DNA of 64,000 nucleotides from Borrelia turcica IST7. Lineage in GTDB: Bacteria; Spirochaetota; Spirochaetia; Borreliales; Borreliaceae. Both the position numbers and the translations under genes were made by a program. Positions 1-8,564 of this stretch are shown one piece after another (the first letter of the stretch is position 1; each line of letters opens with the position of its first letter). The stretch spans positions 62,001 to 126,000 of the forward strand of contig NZ_CP028885.1 in the NCBI RefSeq assembly GCF_003606285.1, read 5' to 3'. Below the pieces are notes generated by a model. The model did no database searches, was not told where the DNA came from, and saw only the letters and a list, made by a program, of their open reading frames with translations.

Positions 1-606
1 GCAGGGCATCCATTTCCTAACGAAGAAGAACTGAGTAATTTATTTCCTAACATTCAAGATCCTGAAGAAAGGACTAAAAAAATATTTCTTGAGAAACAGT
101 ATTCATTTGCTAACATTGTAAAATTAATAAGTCAAGCAACAAGAAAGTTCCCAGGTAGGATGGATGACACTTATGCAGGGCTAGAATATGACGCTGGTCT
201 TCTTACAGAGTTAGATAAAATAATTCCTAAATTAAACCATAAGGGTCAAATTAATGAACCATACGCGTTTTATGACTACTTCTTAAATAGAATAGGTGCA
301 GCTGGAGAATTTAACCGTAAAGTTTTATATGAGTATTTAAATGATGCAACCCTGGCTAAGCTTAAGAGTGGTAGTGCTGAGGATATTGCAAAGGCCAATA
401 AACTTTTAGATGAGTTTATGAAGAAAAAGGCAGATTTAGTAGGGTTATTTAAAGCACAAATCAAAGAAGTAGAAAAACAGAAACAAAGAAACGATTTCTA
501 TATTAAGGTTATAGAGGCTAGACGAGAAGAAATTGTAGATGCATATCATGACTTGAAAAAGAGTAGTGAAAATATTAAAGAATTTTGTTTGGAGTTGAAT
601 AAGTAG
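1..606 (+). CDS. Family A lipoprotein, 5' end outside window
   Basis: The reading frame is open from base 1 (starting A-G-H-P-F-P) and stops at 604-606, so this is the last 201 residues of a gene that begins upstream. It carries the whole conserved family A C-terminal domain: the YAGLEYD motif (about residue 56), the motif EFNRKVLYEYL, the stretch LAKLKSG, and the C-terminal ending EFCLELNK. Judging from its neighbours, the missing part is a lipoprotein signal peptide and a Lys/Asp/Glu-rich linker. It is followed after 59 bases by the next paralogue with no terminator between, so the array may be co-transcribed. Function is unknown; by analogy it would be a surface or periplasmic lipoprotein. 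Confidence 0.88.
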   Translation, partial: AGHPFPNEEELSNLFPNIQDPEERTKKIFLEKQYSFANIVKLISQATRKFPGRMDDTYAGLEYDAGLLTELDKIIPKLNHKGQINEPYAFYDYFLNRIGAAGEFNRKVLYEYLNDATLAKLKSGSAEDIAKANKLLDEFMKKKADLVGLFKAQIKEVEKQKQRNDFYIKVIEARREEIVDAYHDLKKSSENIKEFCLELNK

Positions 607-665
607 GCTTAGTATAAATTTAGTTAATGTTGATTAAAAATGTTAGCTAGAAAAAGGAGAATGAT

Positions 666-1610
666 ATGAAGTTGTATAGAATATTGTTGATATTGCTAGT
701 TATATTGATGAGTTGTAGCCAGCAATCATCTAAAGATAAAGACAAAGAAAAGCCGGGGGCAACAAAAACAGGGAATAAGAGAAAACAGAAAGGCATTAAG
801 TATAATAAACTAGATGAAAAGTCAGTGGATGATGAGACAAGTGATAATAATGCTGGTAAGGAAGGCGAGATAAAAGATAATAATGCTGGTAAGGAAGATA
901 ATTCGGGCGACATTAAGGAAGAGACACTTTACGCTATGTTAGAGAAAAAGGTCAAGGAATTAAGGGGGAAATATGAGAGAGCTAAGAATAAATTTAATGA
1001 GGAAGGGCATTCATTTCCTAACAAAGAAGAGCGTAGTAGTTTATTTCCTAACATTCAAGATCCTAAAGAAAGGACTGAAAAAGTGTTTCTTTCAGAGAAG
1101 TATTCATTTGTTAACATTGTAAAAATGATGAGGCAACAATTTTACAATGATTTCCCAGATTTGATGGATGACACTTATGCAGGCCTAGAATATGACACTG
1201 GTCTTCTTACAGAGGTAGATAAAATGATTACTAAATTAAACCATGAGAATCAAGGGGGTGACCCATACTGGTTTTATAACTACTTCTTAAATAGAATAGG
1301 TGCAGTTGGAGAATTTAACCGAAGAGTTTTATATGGGTATTTAAGTGATGCAACTCTGGCTAAGCTTAAGAGTGGTAATGATGCGGATATTGAAAAAGCC
1401 AATAAACTTTTAGATAAGTTTATGAAGAAAAAGGCAGATTTAGTAGAGTTGATTAAATCACAAATCAAAGCAGTAGAAAACAAGGAAAAAAGAAGCGATT
1501 TCTATGTGAAGTTTATGAAGCCTAGACAAACAGAAATGGAATATGTATATGAAGAATTGAAAGAGAGTAGGAAAAATATTGAAGAATTTTGTTTGAGGTT
1601 GAATAAGTAG
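666..1610 (+). CDS. Family A lipoprotein (paralogue 2)
   Basis: A 314-residue predicted lipoprotein. The signal peptide is hydrophobic and ends in ILMSC, with Cys17 as the probable lipidated residue. A Lys/Glu/Asp-rich linker follows, with a small repeat (DNNAGKE, twice), then a helical region from about residue 90 and the family domain with YAGLEYD. The start at 666 is firm: it has AAGGAG upstream, and the conserved upstream frame (which reads NVSKKKEN before the start in its paralogues) is closed here by an in-frame TAG. This also shows that the upstream frame is not coding in the other copies. Role unknown; probably outer-membrane or periplasmic. Confidence 0.9.
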   Translation: MKLYRILLILLVILMSCSQQSSKDKDKEKPGATKTGNKRKQKGIKYNKLDEKSVDDETSDNNAGKEGEIKDNNAGKEDNSGDIKEETLYAMLEKKVKELRGKYERAKNKFNEEGHSFPNKEERSSLFPNIQDPKERTEKVFLSEKYSFVNIVKMMRQQFYNDFPDLMDDTYAGLEYDTGLLTEVDKMITKLNHENQGGDPYWFYNYFLNRIGAVGEFNRRVLYGYLSDATLAKLKSGNDADIEKANKLLDKFMKKKADLVELIKSQIKAVENKEKRSDFYVKFMKPRQTEMEYVYEELKESRKNIEEFCLRLNK

Positions 1611-1666
1611 GTTTAGTATAAATTTAGATGTTGATTATGAATGTTAGTAAGAAAAAGGAGAATGGT

Positions 1667-2572
1667 ATGAAGTTATATAGAGTATTGTTGATACTGCTAG
1701 TTATATTGATGAGTTGTAGCCAGCAATCATCTAAAGATAAAGACGAAGAAAAGCCGGAGACAACAAAACCAGGGAAGAAGAGAAAGCAAAAAGGCATTAA
1801 GCAGAATAAACTAGATGAAAAGTCAGTAGAAGAGGAGACAAAAGATAATGATACTGGTAAGGAAGAAGATTTGGGCGACGTTGGGGGAGAGGCACGTTAC
1901 TCTGTGTTAGAGAAAAAGGTCAAGGAATTAAGGGAGAAACATGAGAGAGCTAAGAATAAATTAAAAGAGGCAGGGTATTCATTTCCTCGCGAAGAAGAGC
2001 TTAGACATTTATTTCCTAACATTCGAGAGCCTGAAAGGACTGAAAAAATATTTCTTGAGAAGCAGTATTCATTTGCTAACATTGCAAAATTAATAAGTCA
2101 AACAACAAGAAAGTTCCCAGGTAGGATGGATGACTTTTATGCAGGCCTAGAATATGACGCTGGTCTTCTTACAGAGTTAGATAAAATAATTCCTAAATTA
2201 AACTATGAGGGTAAAGTTAATAAATTATACTGGTTTTATCTCTTATTCTTAAATAAAATAGGAGAAGCTGGAGAATTTAACCGCAAAGTTTTATATGAGT
2301 ATTTAAATGACGCAACCCTTGCTAAGCTTAAGGGTGGTAATGATGCGGATATTGAAAAGGCCAATAGACTTTTAGATGAGTTTATGAAGAAAAAGGCAGA
2401 TTTAGTAGAGTTATTTAAAGCACAAATCAAAGCAGTAGAAAACAATAAAAAAAGAAGCTATTTCTTGAGTGAGTTTATAGAGCCTAGACGAAAAGAAACT
2501 GGAGATGCATATTATGCCTTGAAAGAGAGTAGTGAAAATATTGAAGAATTTTGTTCGAAGTTAAACAAGTAG
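1667..2572 (+). CDS. Family A lipoprotein (paralogue 3)
   Basis: A 301-residue predicted lipoprotein with signal ILMSC (Cys17), a basic then acidic linker, and the conserved domain carrying YAGLEYD, EFNRKVLYEYL and the C-terminal EFCSKLNK. An upstream in-frame ATG at 1628 was rejected: AAGGAG stands directly before the ATG at 1667, and the equivalent upstream frame carries a stop in the preceding paralogue. The spacer to the previous gene is 56 bases and has no terminator. The linker is shorter than in the following members, so length variation lies between the anchor and the domain. Function unknown. Confidence 0.9.
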   Translation: MKLYRVLLILLVILMSCSQQSSKDKDEEKPETTKPGKKRKQKGIKQNKLDEKSVEEETKDNDTGKEEDLGDVGGEARYSVLEKKVKELREKHERAKNKLKEAGYSFPREEELRHLFPNIREPERTEKIFLEKQYSFANIAKLISQTTRKFPGRMDDFYAGLEYDAGLLTELDKIIPKLNYEGKVNKLYWFYLLFLNKIGEAGEFNRKVLYEYLNDATLAKLKGGNDADIEKANRLLDEFMKKKADLVELFKAQIKAVENNKKRSYFLSEFIEPRRKETGDAYYALKESSENIEEFCSKLNK

Positions 2573-2631
2573 GTTTAGTGTAAATTAAATTAATATTGAT
2601 TATAAATGTTAGTAAGAAAAAGGAGGATGAT

Positions 2632-3648
2632 ATGAGGTTATATAGAGTATTGTTGGCATTGCTAGTTATGTTGATGGGTTGTAGTCAGCAAGCATCTAAA
2701 GAGAAAGACGAAGAAAAGCCGAGGATAACAAAAACAGGGAAGAAGAAGAGAAAGCAAAAAGGCGTTAAGCATAAGAAACTATATGAAAAGCCAGTAGATG
2801 ATGAGATAAATGATAATGATGATGGTGAGGAAGAGGAGATAAATGATAATGATACTGGTAAGGAAGCTGAGATAAGTAATAATAATACTGGTAAGGAAGC
2901 TGAGATAAGAGATAATAATACTGGTAAGGAAGCTAATTCGGGCGACGGTGGGCGAGTGGAAGAGACACTTTACTCTGTGTTAGAGAAAAAGGTCAATAAA
3001 TTAAGGGGGAAGCTTGAGAGAGCTAAGAATAAATTTAATGAGACAGAGCGTCCATTTCCTAACAAAGAAGAGCGTAGTCGTTTATTCTCTAGCATTCAAG
3101 AGTCTAAAAGGGCTACAAGAGCATTTCTTGCGGAGCAGTATTCATTTTTGAACATTGTGAAATTGATGGTGCAACAAGGCAGTGATAGGTACCCAGATAG
3201 GATGGATGACATTTATGCAGGCCTAGAATATAACGCTGGTCTTCTTGCAGGGTTAGATAAAATGATTACTAAATTAAACCATGAGAGTCAAGATAATGGA
3301 CCATCCTCGTTTTATCACTTATTCTTATTTAGAATAGGTGAAGTTGGAGAATTTAACCGCAAAGTTTTATATGAGTATTTCAGTGATGCAACACTTGCTA
3401 AGCTTAAGAGAGGTAGTGATGCGGATATTGAAAAGGCCAATGAACTTTTAGATGATTTTATAAATAAAAAGACAGATTTATTAGCGTTGATTAAAGCGCA
3501 AATCAGAGTAGGAGGAAAACAGAAACACAGAAGCGATTTCTATATGAAGGTTATAGAGGCTAGACTAAAAGAAACGGGAGAGGCATATTATGACTTGAAA
3601 GAGAGTAGTGAAAATATTAAAGAATTTTGTTCGAAGTTGAATAAGTAG
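2632..3648 (+). CDS. Family A lipoprotein (paralogue 4, long acidic linker)
   Basis: A 338-residue predicted lipoprotein, the longest of the first seven. The signal ends in LMGC (Cys17). The linker holds four imperfect copies of an 11-12 residue acidic unit of the type EINDNDTGKEA, which accounts for the extra length. The C-terminal domain has YAGLEYN (Asn instead of the usual Asp), EFNRKVLYEYF and the ending EFCSKLNK. The start at 2632 was chosen because AAGGAGG precedes it; the upstream in-frame TTG at 2596 lies in the repeated non-coding leader. Function unknown. Confidence 0.9.
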   Translation: MRLYRVLLALLVMLMGCSQQASKEKDEEKPRITKTGKKKRKQKGVKHKKLYEKPVDDEINDNDDGEEEEINDNDTGKEAEISNNNTGKEAEIRDNNTGKEANSGDGGRVEETLYSVLEKKVNKLRGKLERAKNKFNETERPFPNKEERSRLFSSIQESKRATRAFLAEQYSFLNIVKLMVQQGSDRYPDRMDDIYAGLEYNAGLLAGLDKMITKLNHESQDNGPSSFYHLFLFRIGEVGEFNRKVLYEYFSDATLAKLKRGSDADIEKANELLDDFINKKTDLLALIKAQIRVGGKQKHRSDFYMKVIEARLKETGEAYYDLKESSENIKEFCSKLNK

Positions 3649-3708
3649 GTTTAGTATAAATTAAAGTAATGTTTATTATAAATGTTAGTAAGAAAAAAGG
3701 AGAATTAT

Positions 3709-4683
3709 ATGAAGTTATATAGAGTATTGTTGATATTGCTAGTTATATTGATGGGTTGTAGCCAGCAAGCATCTAAAGATAAAGCCGGGAAAAAGCCGGG
3801 GATAACAAAACCAGGGAAGAAGAGAAAGCAAAAAGGCATTAAGCAGAAGAAATTAGATGAAAAGCCAGTAGAGGAGGAGATAAGTGATAATAATACTGGA
3901 GAGGAAGATGGGATAAATGATAATGATGATGGTGAGGAAGAGGAGATAAGTGATAATAACACTGGCGAGGAAGAGGATTTGGGCGACGTTGGGGGAGCGA
4001 CACTTTATGCTACGTTAGAGAAAAAGGTCAATAAATTAAGGGAGAAACATAAGAGAGCTAAGAATAAATTAGAGAAAAAGCATCCATTTCCTAGCGAAGA
4101 AGAGCTTAATCGTTTATTTCCTAAAATTCAAGAGCCTGGAGATAGGACTGCAGGAGCATCTCTTGCGAAGGATTATCCATTTTTGAACATTATAAAATTG
4201 ATGAAGCCCCGATTCGTTAGAGGTTTACAAGAAAGTATGGATGACTTTTATGCAGGCCTAGAATATGACGCTGGTCTTCTTACAGGGTTAGATAAAATAA
4301 TTACTAAATTAAACCATGGGAGTCAAGTTGATGAACCATCCTTGTTTTATCACCAATTATTATTTAGAGTAGGTGCAGCTGGAAAATTTAACCGCAAAGT
4401 TTTATATGAGTATTTAAGTGATGAAACACTTGCTAAGCTTAAGAGTGGTAATGATGCGGCTATTGAAAAGGCCAATAAACTTTTAGATGAGTTTATAAAT
4501 AAAAAGGCATATTTATTAGGGTTGTTTAAAGCGCAAATCAAAGAAGTAGAAAACAAGAAAAAAAGAAGCGATTTCTATAGTAAGTTTATAGAGCCTAGAC
4601 GAAAAGAAACTGGAGATGCATATTATGCCTTGGAAGAGAGTAGTGAAAATATTGAAGAATTTTGTTCGGATTTGAATAATTAG
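3709..4683 (+). CDS. Family A lipoprotein (paralogue 5)
   Basis: A 324-residue predicted lipoprotein with signal ILMGC (Cys17), a basic stretch GKKRKQKGIKQKK, and an acidic linker with repeats of DNNTGEEE type. The domain has YAGLEYD, an altered EFNR motif (KFNRKVLYEYL), and the C-terminal EFCSDLNN. The start at 3709 follows AAAAAAGGAGA. Downstream there is a 216-base spacer, longer than the 56-60 bases between the earlier genes, and this spacer holds one copy of a 74-base element that is inverted in the next spacer. Function unknown. Confidence 0.9.
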   Translation: MKLYRVLLILLVILMGCSQQASKDKAGKKPGITKPGKKRKQKGIKQKKLDEKPVEEEISDNNTGEEDGINDNDDGEEEEISDNNTGEEEDLGDVGGATLYATLEKKVNKLREKHKRAKNKLEKKHPFPSEEELNRLFPKIQEPGDRTAGASLAKDYPFLNIIKLMKPRFVRGLQESMDDFYAGLEYDAGLLTGLDKIITKLNHGSQVDEPSLFYHQLLFRVGAAGKFNRKVLYEYLSDETLAKLKSGNDAAIEKANKLLDEFINKKAYLLGLFKAQIKEVENKKKRSDFYSKFIEPRRKETGDAYYALEESSENIEEFCSDLNN

Positions 4684-4760
4684 TTGGTGCTTTTTTAAAA
4701 GCTCATATTGACTAGACTTGCATAAAATTCTTAGGGTTTATTGTTAAGCTTATATAGACG

Positions 4761-4834
4761 TTAATTATTAATATGAAAACAAAGGAGGATGTAGAACAGA
4801 AACATAGAAAGTGAGTAGAAAGAATCCGTAGCAC
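4761..4834 (+). repeat. 74-base spacer element, copy in plus orientation
   Basis: This stretch between paralogues 5 and 6 matches the reverse complement of 5955-6027 over almost its whole length, with small differences, including GTAGAACAGAAACATAG. Sequences on both sides match those around the other copy in the same direction. Confidence 0.8.
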
Positions 4835-4899
4835 AAGTAGGTTTAGTATAAATTAAATTAATGTTGATTATAAATGTTAGTAAGAAAAAGGAGAATAAT

Positions 4900-5883
4900 A
4901 TGAAAATATATAGAGTATTGTTGATATTGCTAGTTATATTGATGGGTTGTAGCCAGCAAGCATCTAAAGAGAAAGCCGGGAAAAAGCCGGGGATAACAAA
5001 AACAGGGAATAAGAAGAGAAAGCAAAAAGGCATTAAGCAGAAGAAGCTAGATGAAAAGCCAGTAGATGATGAGATAAATGATAATGATGATGGTGAGGAA
5101 GATGAGACAAGTGATAATGATGATGGTGAGGAAGATGAGATAAGTGATAATGATACTGGTAAGGAAGATAATTTGGGCGACATTGGGGGAGCGACACTTT
5201 ATGCTACGTTAGAGAAAAAGGTCAAGGAATTAAGGGGAAAACATGAGATAGCTAAGAATAAATTCGAGAAAAAGTATCCATTTCCTAGCGAAGAAGAGCT
5301 GAATCGTTTATTTCCTAAAATTCAAGAGCCTGGAGATAGGACTGCAGGATCATCTCTTTCAAAGGATTATCCATTTTTTAACATTGTAAAATTGATGATG
5401 CAACAACCCAGTTATAAGTCCCCAGATGAGATGGATGACATTTATGCAGGCCTAGAATATGACGCTGGTCTTCTTGCAGGGGTAGATAAAATAATTACTA
5501 AATTAAACCATAAGGGTCAATCTAAAGAACCAACCTGGTTTTATTACTTCTTCTTATTTTACATAGGTGAAGTTGGAGAATTTAACCGCGAAGTTTTATA
5601 TGAGTATTTCAGTGATGCAACACTTACTAAGCTTAAGAGTGGTAGTGAAGCAGATATTGCAAAGGCCAATGAACTTTTAGATGAGTTTATGAAGAAAAAG
5701 GAAGATTCAGTAGAGTTGTTTAAAGAACAAATCAAAGCAGTAGAAAACAAGGAAAAAAGAGACGATTTCTTTAGTGAGTTTATAAAGCCTAGACTAGACG
5801 AAATTAAAGGTGCAAATGGTAAATTGGAAAAGAGTAGGGACAATATAAAGAATTTTGTTCGGATTTGGATAATTAGTTGGTGA
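4900..5883 (+). CDS. Family A lipoprotein (paralogue 6) with frameshifted C-terminus
   Basis: A 327-residue predicted lipoprotein with signal ILMGC (Cys17), an acidic linker made of repeats of DDGEEDE type, and the family domain with YAGLEYD. The last residues do not match the family: the protein ends NFVRIWIISW where paralogues end E-F-C-S-x-L-N-N/K. Against paralogue 4 (bases AATATTAAAG) this gene reads AATATAAAG near 5843-5850, so one T is missing. Restoring it gives the usual ending and a stop at 5874-5876. The conserved C-terminal cysteine is lost. The gene is flanked by oppositely oriented copies of a 74-base spacer element. Probably still expressed, but altered. Confidence 0.85.
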   Translation: MKIYRVLLILLVILMGCSQQASKEKAGKKPGITKTGNKKRKQKGIKQKKLDEKPVDDEINDNDDGEEDETSDNDDGEEDEISDNDTGKEDNLGDIGGATLYATLEKKVKELRGKHEIAKNKFEKKYPFPSEEELNRLFPKIQEPGDRTAGSSLSKDYPFFNIVKLMMQQPSYKSPDEMDDIYAGLEYDAGLLAGVDKIITKLNHKGQSKEPTWFYYFFLFYIGEVGEFNREVLYEYFSDATLTKLKSGSEADIAKANELLDEFMKKKEDSVELFKEQIKAVENKEKRDDFFSEFIKPRLDEIKGANGKLEKSRDNIKNFVRIWIISW

Positions 5884-5954
5884 TTTTTTAAAAGCTCATA
5901 TTGACTAGACTTACTTAAAATTCTTAGGGTTTATTGTTAAGCTTATATAGATAT

Positions 5955-6027
5955 GTGCTACGAAGTCTTCCCTACTCCTCTATGTTTCTGTTCTACTTCC
6001 TGCTTTGCTTTTCATATAAATAATTAA
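5955..6027 (-). repeat. 74-base spacer element, inverted copy
   Basis: The counterpart of 4761-4834 in reverse orientation, in the spacer between paralogues 6 and 7. The flanks (GCTTATATAG on the left, TAGGTTTAGTATAAATT on the right) keep the same direction as around the first copy. Confidence 0.8.
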
Positions 6028-6091
6028 AGTAGGTTTAGTATAAATTAAATTAATGTTTATTAAAAATGTTAGTAAGAAAAAGGAGAATGAT

Positions 6092-7048
6092 ATGAGATTA
6101 TATAGAGTATTGTTGGTATTGCTAGTTATATTAATGGGTTGTAGCCAGCAAACATCTAAAGGTAAAGCTGGGAAAAAGCCGGGGATAACAAAAACAGGGA
6201 AGAAGAGAAAGCAAAAAGGTATTAAGAAGAAGAAATTAGATGAAAAGCCAGTAGATGATGAGATAAGTGATAATGATGATGATGAGGAAGATGAGATAAG
6301 TGATAATGATGGTGGTGAGGAAGAGGAGATGGGCGACGTTGGGGGAGATGCACTTTACGCTATGTTAGAGAAAAAGGTCAAGGAATTAAGGGAGAAACAT
6401 AAGAGAGCTAAGAATAAATTCGAGAAAAAGCATCCATTTCCTAGCGAAGAAGAACTGAGTCGTTTATTTCCTGACAGTCAAGAGCCTGAAGAAAGGACTA
6501 CAAAAGTATCTCTTGCGAAGGATTATTCATTTTTGAACATTATAAAATTGATGGTGCAACAAGACAGTGATAGGTACCAAGATAGTATGAGTGACATTTA
6601 TGCAGGCCTAGAATATGACGCTGGTCTTCTTACAGGGGTAGATAAAATAATTACTAAATTAAACCATGAGGAATTCAACTATGGGAGTCAAGATAGTGAA
6701 CCATCCTTGTTTTATCACTACTTCTTATTTAGAATAGGTGTAGCTGGAGAATTTAACCGCAAAGTTTTATATGAGCATTTCAGTGATGCAACACTGGCTA
6801 AGCTTAAGAGTGGTAATGAAGAGGCTATTGAAAAGGCCAATAAACTTTTAGATGAGTTTATGAAGAAAAAGGCAGATTTATTAGCGTTGTTTAAAGAACA
6901 AATCAAAGCAGTAGAAAACCAGAAACAAAGAAACGATTTCTTTAGTGAGTTTATGGAGCCTAGACGAAAAGAAATTACAGATGCACATAGTGCCTTGGAA
7001 AAGAGTAGTGAAAATATTGAAGAATTTTGTTCGAAGTTGAATAATTAG
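6092..7048 (+). CDS. Family A lipoprotein (paralogue 7)
   Basis: A 318-residue predicted lipoprotein with signal ILMGC (Cys17), a Lys-rich stretch, and an acidic linker with DNDDDEEDEIS repeats. The domain has YAGLEYD, EFNRKVLYEHF and the ending EFCSKLNN. A short insertion (about six residues, EEFNYG) follows the KLNH motif and is not seen in the other copies. The start at 6092 is set by AAGGAG; the longer frame from 6053 lies in the repeated leader. This is the last of the closely related block; the next gene is a distant paralogue after a 327-base gap. Confidence 0.9.
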   Translation: MRLYRVLLVLLVILMGCSQQTSKGKAGKKPGITKTGKKRKQKGIKKKKLDEKPVDDEISDNDDDEEDEISDNDGGEEEEMGDVGGDALYAMLEKKVKELREKHKRAKNKFEKKHPFPSEEELSRLFPDSQEPEERTTKVSLAKDYSFLNIIKLMVQQDSDRYQDSMSDIYAGLEYDAGLLTGVDKIITKLNHEEFNYGSQDSEPSLFYHYFLFRIGVAGEFNRKVLYEHFSDATLAKLKSGNEEAIEKANKLLDEFMKKKADLLALFKEQIKAVENQKQRNDFFSEFMEPRRKEITDAHSALEKSSENIEEFCSKLNN

Positions 7049-7375
7049 TTGGTGTTTTTTTAAAAGCTCAGATTGAATAGACTTACTATTTAATAACAAT
7101 AGGACAGGGGCTTTATTGTTGAGCTTATATTAATTTTAATTATTCGTATGCATAAATGCAGTAGAGCGTTTATTATAAAGAACAGAAGTATAAGGAGTTA
7201 GTTTTACAAGGCAACTAATCTTTAGAAAGAAATTATGAATATGTATTGGCCTTTGTGATTGCTAGAGATTAATAGTTAAGATTAATAGGTAGTTAGTTAA
7301 AAGACTATATTAAAAGGGCTTTATTTTAAGTGTTAATATATAATTGACATAATAATAAAAGCAAAGGAGGATAAC
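7049..7375. other. Intergenic region after paralogue 7
   Basis: No convincing gene is seen in these 327 bases. The first about 90 bases resemble the spacers after paralogues 5 and 6 (a TTTTTTAAAAGCTC stretch, then TTATTGTTGAGCTTATAT), and a fragment around 7137-7155 resembles the left end of the 74-base spacer element. Near the right end TATAAT at 7339-7344 could be the -10 box for the next gene, but no good -35 box is seen at the usual distance. Confidence 0.5.
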
Positions 7376-8338
7376 ATGAAAAAGTGTATGTTGGTATTTT
7401 TTTTAGTACTATTTGTGTTACTTGGTTGCAAGCAGGCTAGTGATAACTTGGAAGAGAATATAGAGGAACTAGAGGAACTAGAGGAAGTAGACGAGGAAGA
7501 GGACGATAGTGATGTAAGAAAAAGAGAGAAGGTAGGAGTTAAAGGAAAGAAGGGAAAGAGGGGAAGGAAGATAAAAGACGGTAAAGTGAAAACAGAGAGA
7601 AAGTCAAGGGTAGCACAAACTTTAAAAGAAAATCCGGAGGATAGTTTAGAAGAAGTAAAAGACAAGATAGAAAATATAATGGAAGAATTAGAATTGGAAA
7701 GGGTAGCAAGAGAGCAGGAACCCCTCTACAATATTCTAGTGATTAAAGTAAAGTCATTTAGGGAAGAGCTGGAGAGAGAAAAGCGTAAATTTAATGATGG
7801 AGGACACTCATTTCCTAAACTTGCAGAGGTACTCTGGGAAATCAAAGAAGTTATTTATACAAATAGCTCCACAATGGATCATATTTATAAAACACTTGGA
7901 TATGATGTGAGTACTCTTGAAAGATTAGAAGAAATGTTGTCTATATTATGGTTTAGTGATACAAAATGGGACGGATGGGGTTTGGCAGATACTTGCAAGA
8001 TGTTGTTGAGTTTTTTGCGTGATTTAGGCGATCATACTAGTAGACTTGTAGGATGGTTTAGCGATGAGGAACTAGATAAACTTAAGAACAGAGAAACAAA
8101 CTTGTTTTTACTTAATGGACTCGTAGATCAATTTATTTTATTAAGAAAAGATTTAGTAAAGGCTGTTCAGGATCAGATATTAATGGCACAAATAAATAAG
8201 AATGATATGGAACAAATGAAAAAGGACTTGAGTCTTGTGTATGAACCTCGTTCAGAAATTCTTGCAATATCTAACAAACTTAAGAAAATATTTGTTGACA
8301 TTGCAGAATGCTTATTTGCGAAAAAAAAGGCCTCGTAA
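7376..8338 (+). CDS. Divergent family A lipoprotein
   Basis: A 320-residue predicted lipoprotein: signal ending in LLGC (Cys18), then a highly acidic stretch (about residues 22-45), a basic stretch (about 50-75) and a long helical region. The C-terminal part aligns with family A by the pattern Y-x-x-L-G-Y-D (YKTLGYD), a central Leu-rich helix, and a sequence ELDKLKNRE that corresponds to LAKLKSG in the closer paralogues. It has few identities otherwise. AAAGGAGG precedes the ATG. The stop codon lies inside the loop of the terminator hairpin at 8325-8347. Function unknown. Confidence 0.88.
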   Translation: MKKCMLVFFLVLFVLLGCKQASDNLEENIEELEELEEVDEEEDDSDVRKREKVGVKGKKGKRGRKIKDGKVKTERKSRVAQTLKENPEDSLEEVKDKIENIMEELELERVAREQEPLYNILVIKVKSFREELEREKRKFNDGGHSFPKLAEVLWEIKEVIYTNSSTMDHIYKTLGYDVSTLERLEEMLSILWFSDTKWDGWGLADTCKMLLSFLRDLGDHTSRLVGWFSDEELDKLKNRETNLFLLNGLVDQFILLRKDLVKAVQDQILMAQINKNDMEQMKKDLSLVYEPRSEILAISNKLKKIFVDIAECLFAKKKAS

Positions 8339-8347
8339 GGTCTTTTG
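8325..8347 (+). terminator. Terminator overlapping the stop codon at 8338
   Basis: AAAGGCCT pairs with AGGTCTTT (one G-U pair) around a four-base loop, followed by a short T run. The TAA of the gene ending at 8338 is within the hairpin. Confidence 0.6.
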
Positions 8348-8460
8348 CAAAGCACAAAATGACCCGAGATACAAAAATATAAAACTCAAATGAGTTTAAA
8401 GGCATTTAAATAACACTTTAAGTATTTCCAAGAGAAGTTATTATTATAAATCAATAATTA

Positions 8461-8489
8461 TTGTTATTTTATAATAATAATTATATATT
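8461..8489 (+). promoter_or_regulatory. Candidate sigma-70 promoter for the gene at 8565
   Basis: TTGTTA at 8461-8466 and TATATT at 8484-8489 are 17 bases apart. The region is very AT-rich, so chance matches are possible. A small hairpin (CATAC/GTATG) lies in the leader around 8500-8518. Confidence 0.45.
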
Positions 8490-8564
8490 AGTATAGCATA
8501 CAGATATAGTATGTTACATTGAAGTATTAATTATTGAATAGTAATTATTCTAGGAGGATATTAT

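Noticed and set aside
1628-1666. N-terminal extensions reading NVSKKKEN before several family A genes
   Set aside because: The same frame has an in-frame TAG before the gene at 666, and ribosome binding sites sit inside the extension, so it is a conserved untranslated leader.
7700-8338. The gene at 7376 as unrelated to family A
   Set aside because: At first sight it shares little, but Y-K-T-L-G-Y-D, the position of the Leu-rich helix and the ELDKLKNRE segment line up with the family domain, so it was kept as a distant member.
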